Part shown: positions 34,220 through 46,930 of the stretch, piece by piece | Numbering within the stretch: position 1 is the stretch's first letter | How the letters are laid out: every line of letters begins with the position of its first letter | Source: Lentinula raphanica | Lineage: Eukaryota; Basidiomycota; Agaricomycetes; Agaricales; Omphalotaceae | Length of the DNA: 64,000 nucleotides | NCBI GenBank assembly: GCA_027919835.1 | Contig: JANVFP010000057.1 | Coordinates: 62,001-126,000, forward strand | Direction: 5' to 3' | Position numbers and translations under genes: made by a program | The notes under the pieces: model-generated | Database searches by the model: none | Seen by the model: only the letters and a program-made list of their open reading frames with translations | Told to the model about the DNA's origin: nothing

Positions 34220-36032
34220 ATGAGCTCTATATTCGTTGAGCATATCTCGGCCGCGCAACAACAGTACGTTCTTCGTTACAAGCATTCAAAAAGCACGGAA
34301 GAAAATTGAAACCTGTACCTGCATTGAAATAGGCGACTCGAGGATTACTTTCACTTGTTCTCAATCAGTGAGCGTTTTGTTTTATGATTCTCCTAGTTAT
34401 CATTAACACACCTCCAGCGTTTCTCTATTGGGATCATATCATCACCTTTCGTGTGTATACTCGTGTTACGACCTCTTCGAAAGAGGGCACTGATCTAGAT
34501 CTTACACGTACTAGCGGATGAGCTGCAATACCTATGGACACGCTCGATGGGCTGGAGTACAGCACTCTTTTTCTTCAACCGATACTTTGCTACATTGGGA
34601 AACATCGTCGTGACTGTGTCTCTGTTCTCAAGCGGTCTGACCGAATCGGTCAGTTTCTAATTTTCATTCTGAACTGGCAACACTCAAAACTGATTGGAAT
34701 GTCGGTGGATCCTCTCTCCGGCCATGAATTCCAGAGGTACGATGTAGTCCGATGTGACTAGCCTTCAAATTACCTCAATCGACATTTTTTTCAATCAGCT
34801 GTCGGCCATTCCATCTGTTTCGCGAGCTCCTCCTGGTTTTAACTCAAGTAATCGTTTGCAGTAAGATTCTCATCATTTCCCGAACAACGCTGACAGTGAT
34901 GTTTTGACCCGATCCTCCCAGTCCTTCTTACCGTCCGTATATACGCTCTGTATCATTGCAGCAAGCGGATGTTATCGTACATGCTTGTCACCGGGTTCAC
35001 CTTAGGCGGACTAGCTATTGTGAGATTCCCATTTCATTATCGCTTTACACAGCATATGTCTCAACCTTATAACTCAGTTTGCGATATTTTTTGGCCAGTC
35101 GAGCCAGTCGGTACTGACCTCAACCGGATGCCACACTCAACTGACATTGATAACGTTCGTGTCCCTTGTGCTTTTTTCGGGTTTCGAGAAAATGTGACTG
35201 TTCTGTTCCTAGATCCATTCGTAAGTCTTGTACGCAGATTTTTCAGCCGCTACTCGCCTTAAGCTCTTTCGGCTGTGATTTCTCTCTACTCATAGAAGTC
35301 GCCGCTGCATGGGAGGCGCTCTTCTTGTATGACTCGATATTGTTCATCATGACCCTTCACAAGGCCTACAAAACCCGCCATGATCTGCGTCAAGAACGAC
35401 TTCGGATTCCTCTAGTTGTCATCATTCTCCGCGACGGTAAGGGAATACCCCGAAGTCCTTTCTGATCGTTGTTGTCGAAACAATTAACCTCCCTTTCTAT
35501 TTTTGCTTTCCAGGTTCTATATATTTTGGGTACGTCGGGCTAGCGTGGCTCAGTGGGAGAAAAATCGCTCATGTCAAGTTTCAACACACAGTGTAATGGC
35601 TCTTGCCAACTTGATCAACATATCCACGTTCTACGTACGAACGAAGCTCACTCTTCATCCCACAATTTTTTTCTAACGAACTTTAACATACAGTATCCTG
35701 ACGTACGTTTGACACTGTACACCTGAAAACTTCGCCACTAAAGTTACCACGCAGCCTTTCTTACGAGGCGCACTATGCACGTTTGCAAGCAGGTATGTAT
35801 CGTTTTGAATCCAGGTCTTGCTTGCGCCGCTGATAAAGGCATGCTGAAAACAATCAGCATGTCCGTCACCATGATGTCTAGGCTCATGCTCAACCTGCAT
35901 AAGATCGCGGAAACAGGCTTATACACCTCACACATAACGACTTGTCAGTTGGGAACTTACAGCGTGTTTGTAGCCTCCCCTCATGACACGGATGACCAAA
36001 ATACGCTCGCCGCAGGGTACTATGGACAATGA
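34220..36032 (+). CDS. DUF6533-type seven-helix membrane protein
   Basis: A multi-exon gene pieced together from family-typical blocks in order: MSSIFVEHISAAQQ (34220), WDHIITF (near 34425), FFFNRYFATLGNIVVTVSLF (near 34570), RIYALYHCSKRMLSYMLVTG (near 34938), AAWEALFLYDSILFIMTLHKA (near 35300), IILRDG joined to SIYFG, then VMALANLINISTFYV (about 35595) and ISMSVTMMSRLMLNLHKIAE (near 35850), with stop at 36032. The FG/VMALAN junction uses donor GTACGT and acceptor ACACAG. These are hydrophobic helices of a family greatly expanded in Agaricomycetes, with unknown function, sometimes likened to receptors. Several exon edges, especially in the first third, are unresolved, so a damaged copy is not excluded. 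Confidence 0.75.
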
Positions 36033-36743
36033 TGATTTTTTTGATGCTCGGTATGAAGGGAAATATTATGTGTAAGATAGGGTTAATTAGGATATTCGTC
36101 GTAATGTACTATGTAGAGAAACGAGTCCGAAACCATGGCTATAGTGACAGATTTGAAGCAGTGAGTTTCATCAGCTCTTCCGATTGATTATTACAGCAAC
36201 TAGGGGATACTATCCGAGCTACGAGTCGTTAGTACTTACAGTCTCGAGGCTGCGTTCGGTATTCATACAAGTACCAGTTTCATTGAAATAGAAAGTGCTA
36301 GGAGACAATTTTAGGTCAGTTTCAACATACCGTACTAGCAGGGCCTGTCCATTTCATCACGGAAGAGATTGAAGACAGTACTTACTACTAGTAGTACTAC
36401 TCAGCTCAAACTTTGTCATGGCCTCACCTCCGAATTGATAGGCCCGTATAGCGACTAGCGAACTATTTGGCCTTGACCTTGTGAGGTATTTAAGTAAGGC
36501 TGTATCTAGTAGAGCTAAATACTTCGATACTAGTATGGATCTCTACTAAGTGTTGGCGGTTGGCGGTCGGGAGGAGACTCGAATTAGCTTGAACGAAATA
36601 TAGGGAGGAAGGGGCTGCCGAAGCGGCGATCAGTACATATTTTTCCACGGACCTTCCGGCAGGGTCTGGACTATGGACCGTGGTCGTCCCAGGGTCGTCC
36701 TCATTGCTTTGTTCTCGAATTACTTCCCTAGACACCTTCTCGC
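36033..36743. other. Intergenic, promoter region of the dehydrogenase gene
   Basis: No gene supported. It separates the DUF6533 gene from the dihydroorotate dehydrogenase gene. Confidence 0.4.
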
Positions 36744-38480
36744 ATGGCAGCTCTACGACGAGCTGCTTTTCGCTCGCTCTACAGAACACCAACAACTCAC
36801 AATGTAACAAGAAACATCTTCACAAAATCGTCGGCTGCCCCTCGTTCTCTTATAACAACTGGGATATATGCAACTGCACTGGTACTCTCTTCAGGTCTTT
36901 TCGCGGTATACTATTTCGATGCACGCTCGGCACTTCACCGATATCTCGTGATGCCTGTCATGAGACAGACTTTGGATGCAGAGACTAGTCATAAAATCGC
37001 AGTGAAGGTCTTACGGAGCGGTCTTGGGCCCAAGGATCCTGTGGTTGACGATGAAAGCCTCATGTTTGACGTGCGTTCGTCGTAGAGATTATATTGCCCT
37101 CACTGACGAAGAGCTTAAGTAGTTGTGGGGACACCAAATCTCAAATCCTGTCGGATTGGCGGCTGGTTTTGACAAGGACGGAGAGGCAATAGATGGCGAG
37201 TCATTTGGCATCGCGAACAACTGTACACTAATATCGAACTGCAGGGCTCTTTGACCTTGGATTCAGCTGGGTGGAGATTGGCAGTGTCACACCAAAACCT
37301 CAGGTGCGTAAACACATCATAGGTTCACTACGCTCGTTCTAAGGTCCTCCAGCCAGGCAATCCAAAACCACGTGTCTTTCGACTGTCAGAAGACAACGCA
37401 ATCATAAATCGCTACGGCTTTCCTTCTCAGGGCCATGCTTCAGTGCTCTCTCGAATACGCGCGCGCCTTCCTACGTTCACCTCTGAAGAGCAACATAACG
37501 CGTCTTTACGGGATGGGTCTTTACTAGCCGTCAATCTTGGCAAGAATAAAGAGTCGCCAACGGACTCCATAGATGATTTCGTTGCAGGAGTCAGGACATT
37601 TGGACCGTATTCGGACGTGCTTGTGGTGAATGTCTCGAGTCCTAATACTCCTGGTTTGAGGTATAACATTCCTGATGTATCATCTGAAAACGCTAATGAA
37701 TATTCAACTCATGGCAGAGGACTTCAAAACAAAGCATCACTTGAAGCGTTGTTGGCTGGTGTCACAGAAGCCAGAGACTCCCTGCCTCCTTCCTACAACA
37801 ACTCTGCAAAACCTCGTCTAGTCTTGAAGATCGCGCCAGATCTAGACCAGTCCCAAATCGAGGATATCGCTAGTGTGGTCAAGACTCATGGAATTGATGG
37901 CGTGATTGTCAGCAACACATCGGTACAACGACCGTCGCATCTGATGAATGGTGAGTCTGTGCATCTTCAAACGATCCCAGAGGCGTGTCTTTCTCAATGA
38001 GTTAGCGACGCTTTAGCTTCCCGCGTTGAAACAGGTGGATTGTCCGGACCTCCAATCAAACCTTACACGCTGAATGCTCTCAAGACTCTACGGGCTAATC
38101 TCCCTGCTGATATCCCCATCATTGGCTGTGGCGGTATCTCAACGGGTGCAGATGCTCTGGAGTATGCTCGTGCGGGCGCCACGATGGTACAGGTCTATAC
38201 CAGTTTTGGTTATGATGGTGTGGGTGCGTGTAGGAGGATTAAGGATCAAATCGTGGCGAAATTGCATGAGGAGGGTTCCACTTGGGCAGAGATCGTGAAG
38301 AAAGCTGTTGATGAGTTGAGTCTGAAAGAGGATCTGCGAAAGGTCGCACCAAGTCAGGGTACAGTGGACCAGTTGATTGAAGAGGCAAAGCATCTAGATA
38401 AGTTGCTGGACGAACTTGGGAGCAAGATGTTTACCATGGAGGATCGTAGTATTCCAGCGGCAGCTGAACCGGTGTTATAG
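36744..38480 (+). CDS. URA9: Dihydroorotate dehydrogenase, mitochondrial (class 2)
   Basis: Oxidises dihydroorotate to orotate with quinone as acceptor in de novo pyrimidine synthesis, on the mitochondrial inner membrane. Five exons: 36744-37070, 37123-37195, 37245-37303, 37353-37950 and 38002-38480, about 511 residues. The N-terminus is a basic presequence (MAALRRAAFRSLYRTPTTHN), then a single membrane helix (TTGIYATALVLSSGLFAVYY). The catalytic barrel has NPVGLAAGFDKDGEAIDG, GFSWVEIGSVTPKPQ, NRYGFPSQG, VNVSSPNTPGL (with the catalytic Ser of class 2), LKIAPDL, VSNT and the FMN phosphate loop GCGGISTGADALEYARAGA. The second intron appears to be a GC-AG intron (donor GCGAGT at 37196); only this splice gives the expected IDGLFDLGF. 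The presequence plus helix and the catalytic Ser separate it from the cytosolic class 1A enzyme. Symbol by homology. Confidence 0.95.
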
Positions 38481-38750
38481 TAGCACGAGTATGTATGTTC
38501 TCTCATACAGCTTTTTCATTTTTGTTGCGTCACAGGCTAATGGGCATCTGAAAACTCTAGATCCAAATTACACACTCTTTTTCATTGAAAGAAATCCATG
38601 TGGAGTTTCGTCAATACAACCAATTCTTCTTTCACCACTGCACAGGCCTACCCATAGAAGATGCTTGCATAGCAATGGTTGGAGATAAGTTGGAATGCTT
38701 ATGCTGATCACCTCGGTCAGAAGCTCGCTATAAAGGCGCCACTACTGAGG

Positions 38751-38757
38751 TATAAAA
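38751..38757 (+). promoter_or_regulatory. TATA box of the P450 gene
   Basis: TATAAAA about 41 bp upstream of the ATG at 38792, supporting that start. Confidence 0.6.
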
Positions 38758-38791
38758 CAAGGCGCCTCTCGAAGTGAACTGTACAATCCCA

Positions 38792-41254
38792 ATGGAAACC
38801 ACCGCTTTACTGTTAATCTCTTTTCTCGTTGTCCTCATCTTGCTTTACAAGAGGAGAACTTCTTCACTAGCGGAGATACCTGGCCCAAAGTCTAGATCCT
38901 TTGTATTGGGTAAACTTACTCTCGATGAGTGACTTATATTGGGGACTAATCATTTCCTCGCCTCCCCATATCTCTCTAGGCCATTTATGCGAATTGCTGC
39001 AGCAGCCAGCCGGTCTTGTGAGTGCTCACGACCAGATGAAAATGACTCTAAACTGTTTGCAAATAGGCCAAAATCGAATGGCAACGGGTTTATGGAGATG
39101 TTGTGCGCATCCGAACGACGTTTGGGGTTCGCTTGCACCTTCTTTCCAACTCCTGCTTGCTCTCCACTAATCTGATTGTCTATAGTCCGAACAACTAGTA
39201 GTAATCGACCCAAAGGCCGTTCAACACATACTTTGTTCGGGTTACAAATGGCGTCGAAGTCCAGTTCGTCGGGAGATGGGAAGGCTTTCATCGGGAAAAG
39301 GGTTGGCATGGGCAGATGGTATGCTCCTCGTTGTTCTCCCACAATACCTCATATAAGGGCTAACGTCTCCGGGCAGGAGAAACACATAAGAGGCACCGTA
39401 AACTCATGACCCCAGGGTTTCGAGCTTCGGAAACTGAACATTTTGTGCCGGTCTTCTTTGCTTGTGCCGAAGCAGTGCGTGATTGGATACTCTCTAGAAT
39501 TTTTCGACTATCAATCATTATTGGCAGATGAGTACAGAATGGAAGAAGTCGATTTTGAGCACTGACGAACACTCTCACGTTTTCGACTTTACTCGCTCCT
39601 TGTCACACGCTACCCTTGATGCGATTGGATTGGGTGAGCCAGTTTCACCAGTCAAACTGCTAGTTCTTAACATTGTGTCCAAAGCTGCGTTGGACTATGA
39701 TTTTGGCTCGATAAAGAATCACGAGAATGAACTGGCCAAAGCGTACGAGGGCTTGACGTGAGTTTATACATGATCAAACGCAAGCCTCGCTCTCTGAGTT
39801 GACAATCACAAAAGATCCAAAGCGTTCAGAGCTCCAACAGATACGGGCCTACTAGTCTTGGACCTCTTCAAACATTTTCCACCTGCAGTCATGGAGTTTC
39901 TAAACGATCATAATCCTAGGCTAAAGCCCCTCCATGATGTAGCCCAAGTGGAGAACCGTGTCGCACAACAACTTATTGCGCAGAAAGTCGAAGAAATCCA
40001 GAATGGTCACCCGCATAACGATATATACACTTCGCTGGGTGCATATACTGTCAAACTCTTCGTGTAACCGCCGGACTAAGACACTCCCTATAGTCCAAGC
40101 CAATTTACAAGAATCTTCCAAGACGCGACTTTCTGATGACGAGCTTGTGGCACAGCTGAGGTATGTCGGCGAGATGTCACAAACTAGACTGTCTTCCATT
40201 CCCTTCGCAGAAACTTGCTCTTCGGAGGACACGAAACCACCACGAATACCATCTGTTGGGCCGCATATGGCAAGTACTTCTACTGTTCACCTTCTGCTAT
40301 CATTGATTTTTCTGTTGTCCGACTCAGAACTTGCGCGTAACCCAGATCTTCAGGCCAGGCTCTGTGCTGAGATCAAATCTACATGGAAAGGAGATGATCG
40401 TAGGGAATTTGATGAGTTCACATTGAAAGAACTCGAGTCAATGCCTCTCTTGAATGCGATGTGCAAGGTGAGGAGTAGGTTGACTGAGTCGCCAAAAATT
40501 TGGCAATGACGATCTCACTTTGACTCAGGAAACTCTCCGCTGTTACCCTGTCGCGATTCATCTTTTCCGTACTGCTAATGAAGACGATGTGATCCCATTA
40601 TCGAAACCAATCATTGGGACGACAGGACGGACTATCATGGAAATCCCAGTGCCCCGGGGTACAAACATAGTAGTGTCTCCTTCAGCATATAACAGGTTGA
40701 GTGTTCGAACCCTTACTCAGAGTCCTCGTTCCGCAACTGACTCACATATGGAGTAGAAATCCAGCTATCTTCGGTAAAGGTGAGAGTTCCACTCTCATGA
40801 GAAGAATACACCAGCTAATTCTAATAAAGACGCCTCTGAGTTCAATCCTGACCGTTGGATAGAAGGACGAGTCAAAACTGAGGACAGCCTAGGAATGCCA
40901 TACGCAAATTTGTGAGTGCGATCAGCCTGAAAGAAACTTAGACTCGTTCAACCTGATCCTCTATCTGTAGAGCGAGTTTCGCTGCGGGGAGTCGTTCCTG
41001 TATCGGATGGAGGTTTGCGTGAGTCAATTCCCCGAGGTTTATTGGTCTTGTTCGACATACTGATAATTCCCCGCAGCGTTGCAGAGCTGCAGGTATTCAT
41101 CGTGGTCCTGCTCAGGAATTTCATTATCGAGAGCACACCCAAATTGGCGAACATACGACGTGAATCTGCACTGGCTATGATACCTCTGATAGAAGGAGAG
41201 CTTGAGAAAGGAACTCAGTTGCCTCTGAGGGTTCGCTTGGTTGCCTCTAAATAA
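38792..41254 (+). CDS. Cytochrome P450 monooxygenase
   Basis: Multi-exon P450 anchored by an N-terminal membrane helix (TALLLISFLVVLILLYKRR) and a Pro-rich hinge (AEIPGPKS). Recognisable blocks in order: VVIDPKAVQHILCSGY and GKGLAWADG (near 39200-39320), HRKLMTPGF (near 39395), I-helix oxygen-binding motif GGHETTTN (near 40225), ExxR motif ETLRCYP (near 40530), FNPDRWIEGRV of the PERF region (near 40840), and the heme loop FAAGSRSCIG (near 40980), whose Cys is the heme ligand. The frame ends with LPLRVRLVASK at 41254. All catalytic motifs are intact and short introns separate the blocks (for example CTGAG|GTATGTCGG near 40161). It would act in the ER with P450 reductase. Substrate unknown and no pathway genes flank it. 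CYP subfamily not assigned. Confidence 0.92.
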
Positions 41255-41481
41255 ATAGTTTTCAAGAATACACCGGACGTTGTCAAGAACATATGTATAT
41301 AAATAATTCGTTACAAAGAACCTCCGGAGAGCAAGCATCTAGGGGATATACAATACGAGCTACAAGGAGAGACATCAAGATCGTCAAGAAGACATGTACA
41401 TCGTTAGTCATACAACAATCGGTTGAGTGGAACACTGGTACAAATGAGAGGTGAAGACGCTCGACTCACTAGATCTCAGCA

Positions 41482-42911
41482 TCACGTTGCAGCGTCTACA
41501 TCTACCGCTGGCACTGCTGGAGACGACGTCCTTTCAGGACTTGCGAATCCAGTTTCTGAGCCTAGACGGAACCAAGAGGGTATCAAGCGCCATACCCTTT
41601 CTCGCTCCCTCATAGCCCATGTTTCCAAGCTCTTTGCGCACGCTTTACATTCAGACGCCTCGCTCTTCAGTCCACCAATCTCATCAGCCATATACAACGG
41701 GTCACTGTACCCTCTCTCCCGATCAAACAGATAATGTTTAGTCGCCAGGTCGACAAGTTCTGAGAAATCTTTGCGGCAAGCTGCAGCAGATATGCAGATG
41801 GCAGAAGAGGATGAGCGATGATGATGATAATGACCACTTTGGTGCATTGATCCGCTAAGAGAAGAAGAGTAGCCGTGAGTCATAGGATGGGTAAGTGAGA
41901 ATGCAGATTGCAACTGCAGGCCACTATTGCGAATGTTTTGGCTGTTACTTATAGATTGTATGAGAGAGGTGATTGCATATTGGGAAGCTTCTTTGCCTAA
42001 GCAAAGTCGTTGAGTGTCACTGAGAGAAAGGCAGATAGAGGGTGGGGGTGATGAGGGACATGGTAGTGAATGGGTGGTAGTCGAATGTGATGGGTGATAG
42101 AGAGGATCTTGAGCACAAGGATCAAAAATTTGAGAGTACGTATAGCGGGAAAGATCGAAGAAAGCAGACGGAAGAAGCGTAGGTGCGTCTACTTCGCGGG
42201 CAAGGTTTATGACAGCCTACGAGCCAGATTGAGTAAGCTTTATATACAGGTCAGAGCAAAAGCTAAGCTCACCAAGGGTGATGGATATAATCGAGCTCCA
42301 CTAGTACCCGTTTCGATTTCGTATGCTCGAGCAAGATCTTCTCTAGCATCCCAACCTTTCAGTGTAGACGGCCAGGCTATGCTGAGATGGGCAATAGCCT
42401 TATCACGTAAAGAGTCGACTAGATACTTGGTAGCAAGACGCAGTACCCCCGATACCACACGGAAGTCATCCTGATCGTTGTTTCCAAAGTGTCTGATCAA
42501 ACAAGAGAGGATAAATGATACATAGCGGCATGACATAAACGGAATATGGACTACGTACGGGCCATCGTAGAGAGCAGCGAACAGGTTGCCTACATCTTCT
42601 GCACTGTCGTGGAGTTCGATAACAGGACAGTGCTCGAATTCGTTGGGCCCGCCTTTAGAGTGAATCGAGGAGCCAAGTACAGAGTTCGAGCGGGCGCCAA
42701 TCGAAAACAAATCTCTGAAGAATGACGAATGGCGACAGAGTTGGGAGATATGAATACGGAAGACAACATCTTCTGCCCTGCAAACAACGCTACCGTCGTC
42801 AAACCAAAGGTCAGGATGGCGATGTAATTCTACCGCAGTTGTAGGATCGAACAAAGTAGGAAGCTTGCTGCCTTGATCACAATTCATTGAAGTCTGAAAG
42901 GAGGGATACAT
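41482..42911 (-). CDS. BTB/POZ domain protein
   Basis: Three exons: 42559-42911, 42273-42492 and 41482-42216; phases agree and the product is about 435 residues. The N-terminal BTB core is clear: HPDLWFDDGSVVCRAEDVVF, HISQLCRHSSFFRDLFSI, CPVIELHDSAEDVGNLFAAL. It is followed by FRVVSGVLRLATKYLVDSL and a VINLAREVDAPTLLPSAFFD segment typical of the large Agaricomycete BTB family. The C-terminal third is Ser/His/Pro-rich with a late RVWRLIPSWF stretch. BTB domains dimerise and often serve as substrate adaptors of Cul3 ubiquitin ligases; that role here is inferred from the family only. Confidence 0.88.
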
Positions 42912-43007
42912 TTAGCGAATGCGATGAAGATTGTGGGATATTGGTGAGTGTAAGAAAGAATTGTGAGATAAGGTAGAGTTCGTTGTTGGGAGTAGCATGA
43001 AAGGATA

Positions 43008-43016
43008 CTTTATAAA
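43008..43016 (-). promoter_or_regulatory. TATA box of the BTB gene
   Basis: TTTATAAAG about 100 bp upstream of the ATG at 42911. Confidence 0.4.
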
Positions 43017-43525
43017 GGCGTAATTGATAAGATAACAATTGTTCCCACGATAAGCATTGCCTTTGGCGTTTCGCGGATCTCAGACTCTTCTCCCTTCTCC
43101 GACCTCATGACAACCAAATCCATCATGGCCACACAGCTCTACCTATCATCTCTTAGAACTTGGAAATCCATCTCAGAACTTGAATGAGATCAGCAAGCTA
43201 TCCATGAAGATGATCTTCTAAAGTCTGTTGATCTTCAGAAGAGGGTTCGAATTTTGCTCAAACGACGTGATGATCAAAACAAATATCTGTTCATCTGCCC
43301 TACCAACAGCCTCAACGTCCTCGAAACACTCCAAATGATCGTCATCAATTATTGCTGTTCTACATACCTCTGAATTCTGTCTCTCTGGATCACAAAAACC
43401 TTAAAGCAGTCTGTCCGTCACGCCGAAATCATCACTGGCAGATAGAAGCGTATCAGAAATCGCCCTCATGATGGGTTTCAACGTCTCTTTTATCTTTCTC
43501 ACCACTTACTACTTCGTTCCTTTCT

Positions 43526-46181
43526 ATGACGCTCCTTTCCTGGTTTCTGTAAGTGCTATCGTTCTAGGATTGCTCTGTCAGCATAGGCTCATATCTCCTA
43601 CAGACGACTTTGTTTCCTTTCTCCGTTGTTTCACCAGCTGGTGGACGCGTTTCACTTCGAACTACCACCCAACCCTTGCTTGTCTTCTGATTTGAATTGG
43701 TTTCGGGATGTAGGAGACCCTCAAGATATCCTGCTCTTTTGGCAAGACGTTGTTCAAAACCTCAAAATCCCAATTCCACTGCCCCTGCTGTCAGCAGATA
43801 AGGGACAGTTTCCTTTGCCGTTCATTCAACCTGGGTGAGTGCTATCACTTCTGGTGTCTCTCTGTACTCTGAACTCAGTTTCTGCCACTCACAATAGCAC
43901 ATTTGCTATTCTGGCCGAGGCTCTCAATGGGTGAGCTTCTGTTCACCATCTTGTCCTATATCGGTCATCTGAGTTGTTCGCCATGGCACAGATCCTTAAT
44001 CTCGAGTTGTCCTGTAGATGTTCCGTGAGTCTGTTCATCTCAAAGATGAGGGATGCACCTTCAACTTACTTTCATGAATTCCAGTGATTGCGGTAATGGA
44101 ACCACCTCCGCTGGTGCAACCAGTAGCAGTCCGGTCCCCGCTGCTTCGGTTTCTGCTGCTTCCTTAGTCACATCCGTCCACAGCCAGTCTGCAGAAAGTT
44201 CAACAGCCACGTCAAGTTCCTCAAATTGGACTCTTACAAGCAGCTCATCTCTACAGGAATCGACTCCCATTTCGACAAATACTGTCACTACGACTACTAT
44301 GTCGTGTCTTGGACTAACGTTCCCTCTACCTTCACTGGGTTCGGATTTGGATTTGCTACATGTGACATTGGACACGGAATGTTTGCCAATCCCAGGGCCC
44401 AGTCAACACAGATCAACCATGTCATCGACTTCCGCTGGTTCGGCCGCATCGTCGTCAACCTTAAGTCGCGGCCACGGCATTAACTCTCCTACTAGTGGTA
44501 CATCGGAACCAACTATAACGATCACTCCCACAAATACGCCATCGTTGTCAACCTCAAGTCGCGGCAACGGCCCCATCGATCCTACTAGTGGTACATCGGA
44601 ACCAACTATAACGATCACTCCCACAAACACGCCAGAGTCGACCGATGTCAGGTTCGAATTTTCATCTTTTACTGATTCGGACTCATGTTCTCACCCGGCA
44701 TTTTACTCAGGACGAGTTCGTCTCCAATCCGAACTTCATCACTCAGTACAACCCGTAATGAACATATTGAATCCACTGCTTTGGAGACTTCAAGTGATGA
44801 AATTAGTTTTCCAAGCTCGAATTTGAACACACTTGTGGTGCCATCAGCTAACGGCCCAAACTCAGCCGCATTCGCCACAGCCACCAGCACAGAAAGCTCT
44901 GTACCAACTACGAGCGTTACTGGAGTTACCACAGTCTCATCAATGACCACAGCTCGAATTTCCCTGCCGCCCACTTCTCTCGTTACAACAATACCCTCCA
45001 TATTATCATCTGCCACATCACAGGATCCATTCACATCTAGTTCTCAACCTATACAGCAAACGATGAGTCAACCCGGTGCTATAGCAGGGGTTGCGATAGG
45101 TGCAGTCATTCTGGCTGTAGCGACCAGCTTACTCGTTGCATCCTGCATGATAAAACGACGGCGTCAACAGCGCTACAATGATCGTGCCTCCAGGAAGATG
45201 CTCAATCCATTCTTGTATCATGCCGTTGGTTCTTCCAGTGGGTCTCAGCACGGAGGTCAAACAAGAGAACGGAGTACGATTGATCCGGAGATGACAACTG
45301 ATCCGGAGTTTGCTCTCTTACGCGAAAGGATGTCGGAGGCTGACATCCAGCCTTCATCTCAACGAGGACGGAGATGGGATTGGAAGGCTAAATTACGGAA
45401 ATGGCGCTCGAGCATTGGAGTCATCGAACCATTCATCATTCCAAGGACTAGTCCTCGTCCTTCCGTGGATATGAGAGAGGAAAACAGGGAGAGGGCTAGA
45501 CCTACGGACCCATCTGCATCGCTTCCTTCCCGCTGGCATACTTTTGACGAAGAAAACGCAGGAAACGATCATCTTCCACAGATGCAGGAGCAGAGGTTGT
45601 TTCTACGGAACTCCAGCGTGTTATCTGTCGCGACCGCGACGACAGCTCGCATGAGCTCTGTGATGACACGGTCCGCCCCGTCTGATGCTGAGTATCAGAT
45701 AAACAGAGTGCATGGTCCGTTGGGTCAACATCCTCATGTTCATCAGAACTATCGCGCGGAAAGCCCTTCGTACGGCAGTGTTCATTCTCGGTATTACCCG
45801 GACTCTAGTAGTAACAGCAGAGAGCGTGGCACCACCACGACGACGGCGACGGCGACGACATCAAGCTCCAAAGCAGACTATCAGACTGCTTTTCCGTACG
45901 ATGAAACGCCTGAAATGGGACCGTCTCATCCGAGATCCCTTCTGCCTTCCTATAAATCTTACAACTCTCCATTGGCGATGGCAAGTTCAGAACCTCCCCA
46001 ACTGAAGAGAATCTCATTCACATCCACCTGGGCAAACGATCCGTTCCTGACCAATCAGGAGATAGAGAGACTTGCAGCAGACGAGCAAGAGGCTGATTGG
46101 GCGATGGAAGGCTTCTTGGAACGTATTCCTCCGGATGACTTGCCTCCAGCGTATGATGGACGGAAGGCTGAAAATGATTAG
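43526..46181 (+). CDS. Secreted-ectodomain, Ser/Thr-rich single-pass membrane protein
   Basis: Six exons with matching phases: 43526-43548, 43604-43834, 43898-43930, 43992-44024, 44085-44651 and 44711-46181, about 785 residues. The start MTLLSWFLRLCFLSPLFHQL gives a signal peptide; the longer frame from 43468 does not splice in phase. A short unrecognised ectodomain (DLNWFRDVGDPQDILLFWQD, then GTFAILAEALNG) is followed by a long Ser/Thr-rich stalk. The stalk contains a direct repeat of about 30 residues (STSSRG...PTITITPTNTP twice). A transmembrane helix (GVAIGAVILAVATSLLVASC, near 45089-45148) is followed by KRRRQQR and a roughly 350-residue cytoplasmic tail. The layout resembles wall-stress sensor or Mid2-like proteins; that is inference. 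The last intron is supported by a TACTGAT branch site. Confidence 0.8.
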
Positions 46182-46930
46182 TGTCGAACTTTTCTTATTT
46201 ATTCGGGACTACGAAATTCATATTTTGTCCGGACTCTTTCCACTACATGGTATATATCCGGTTTACACTGCATCACAATGCCAAATTCTTGAGTTGGCAA
46301 AGCATTTTTTGATTTTAACTTTATACCATCGTTGCTATCTCTTTCCAATTCTCAGTTCTTCTATATTTCTAGATTTATCATTCCCAACATCCTAGGTTAT
46401 TGCGGTGTCTGGCTCTGACAATTACCAGAGTCATACTTCCTCCGAGACTTGGAGCTCGAGACAAAAATTCAGCGCTCAGCCACTACTAGTTCTGACTCCA
46501 GCTTCCACGTCCTTGTCTTGTAAGGCGGGGTCTTACTCAAGTCGAGTAGTATTTGAAAGAGGGTATTTCTGGAATTCTGGAAATGGGTGAGCCGGACAGA
46601 GATTCCCGGGGTATCATTCAACGACTATCATCGACAGTCCTTATTAGTGTGTAGCAGATGGTAGGTAGTGCATAATATATTGACCTATCTATTTCTGCCA
46701 TTCGAACTATAGACCGGTCTTTTAAAAGTCATTCTGGTTGTCATTTCATGTTGTATCATGTAATAAAAATTAAGAGAATAGTATACATTGACATTGCATT
46801 TATGTATTTCGAACTCGAAACTCATCACCAGGCCATGCTTTGCAGAATCCATCACTCCAGCTATGACCACGACGTGCTGGCGAGTTTCAAGGAATTCCTG
46901 GCAGTGGGTGAATTGTCATGCGTACTTAGG
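46182..46930. other. Convergent intergenic region
   Basis: 3' flanks of two convergent genes. No gene supported. Confidence 0.45.

Noticed and set aside
35537..35590. A tRNA-like stretch (GGCTAGCGTGGCTCAGTGGGA)
   Set aside because: It lacks a B box and a cloverleaf, and lies in an intron of the DUF6533 gene supported by the flanking coding blocks.
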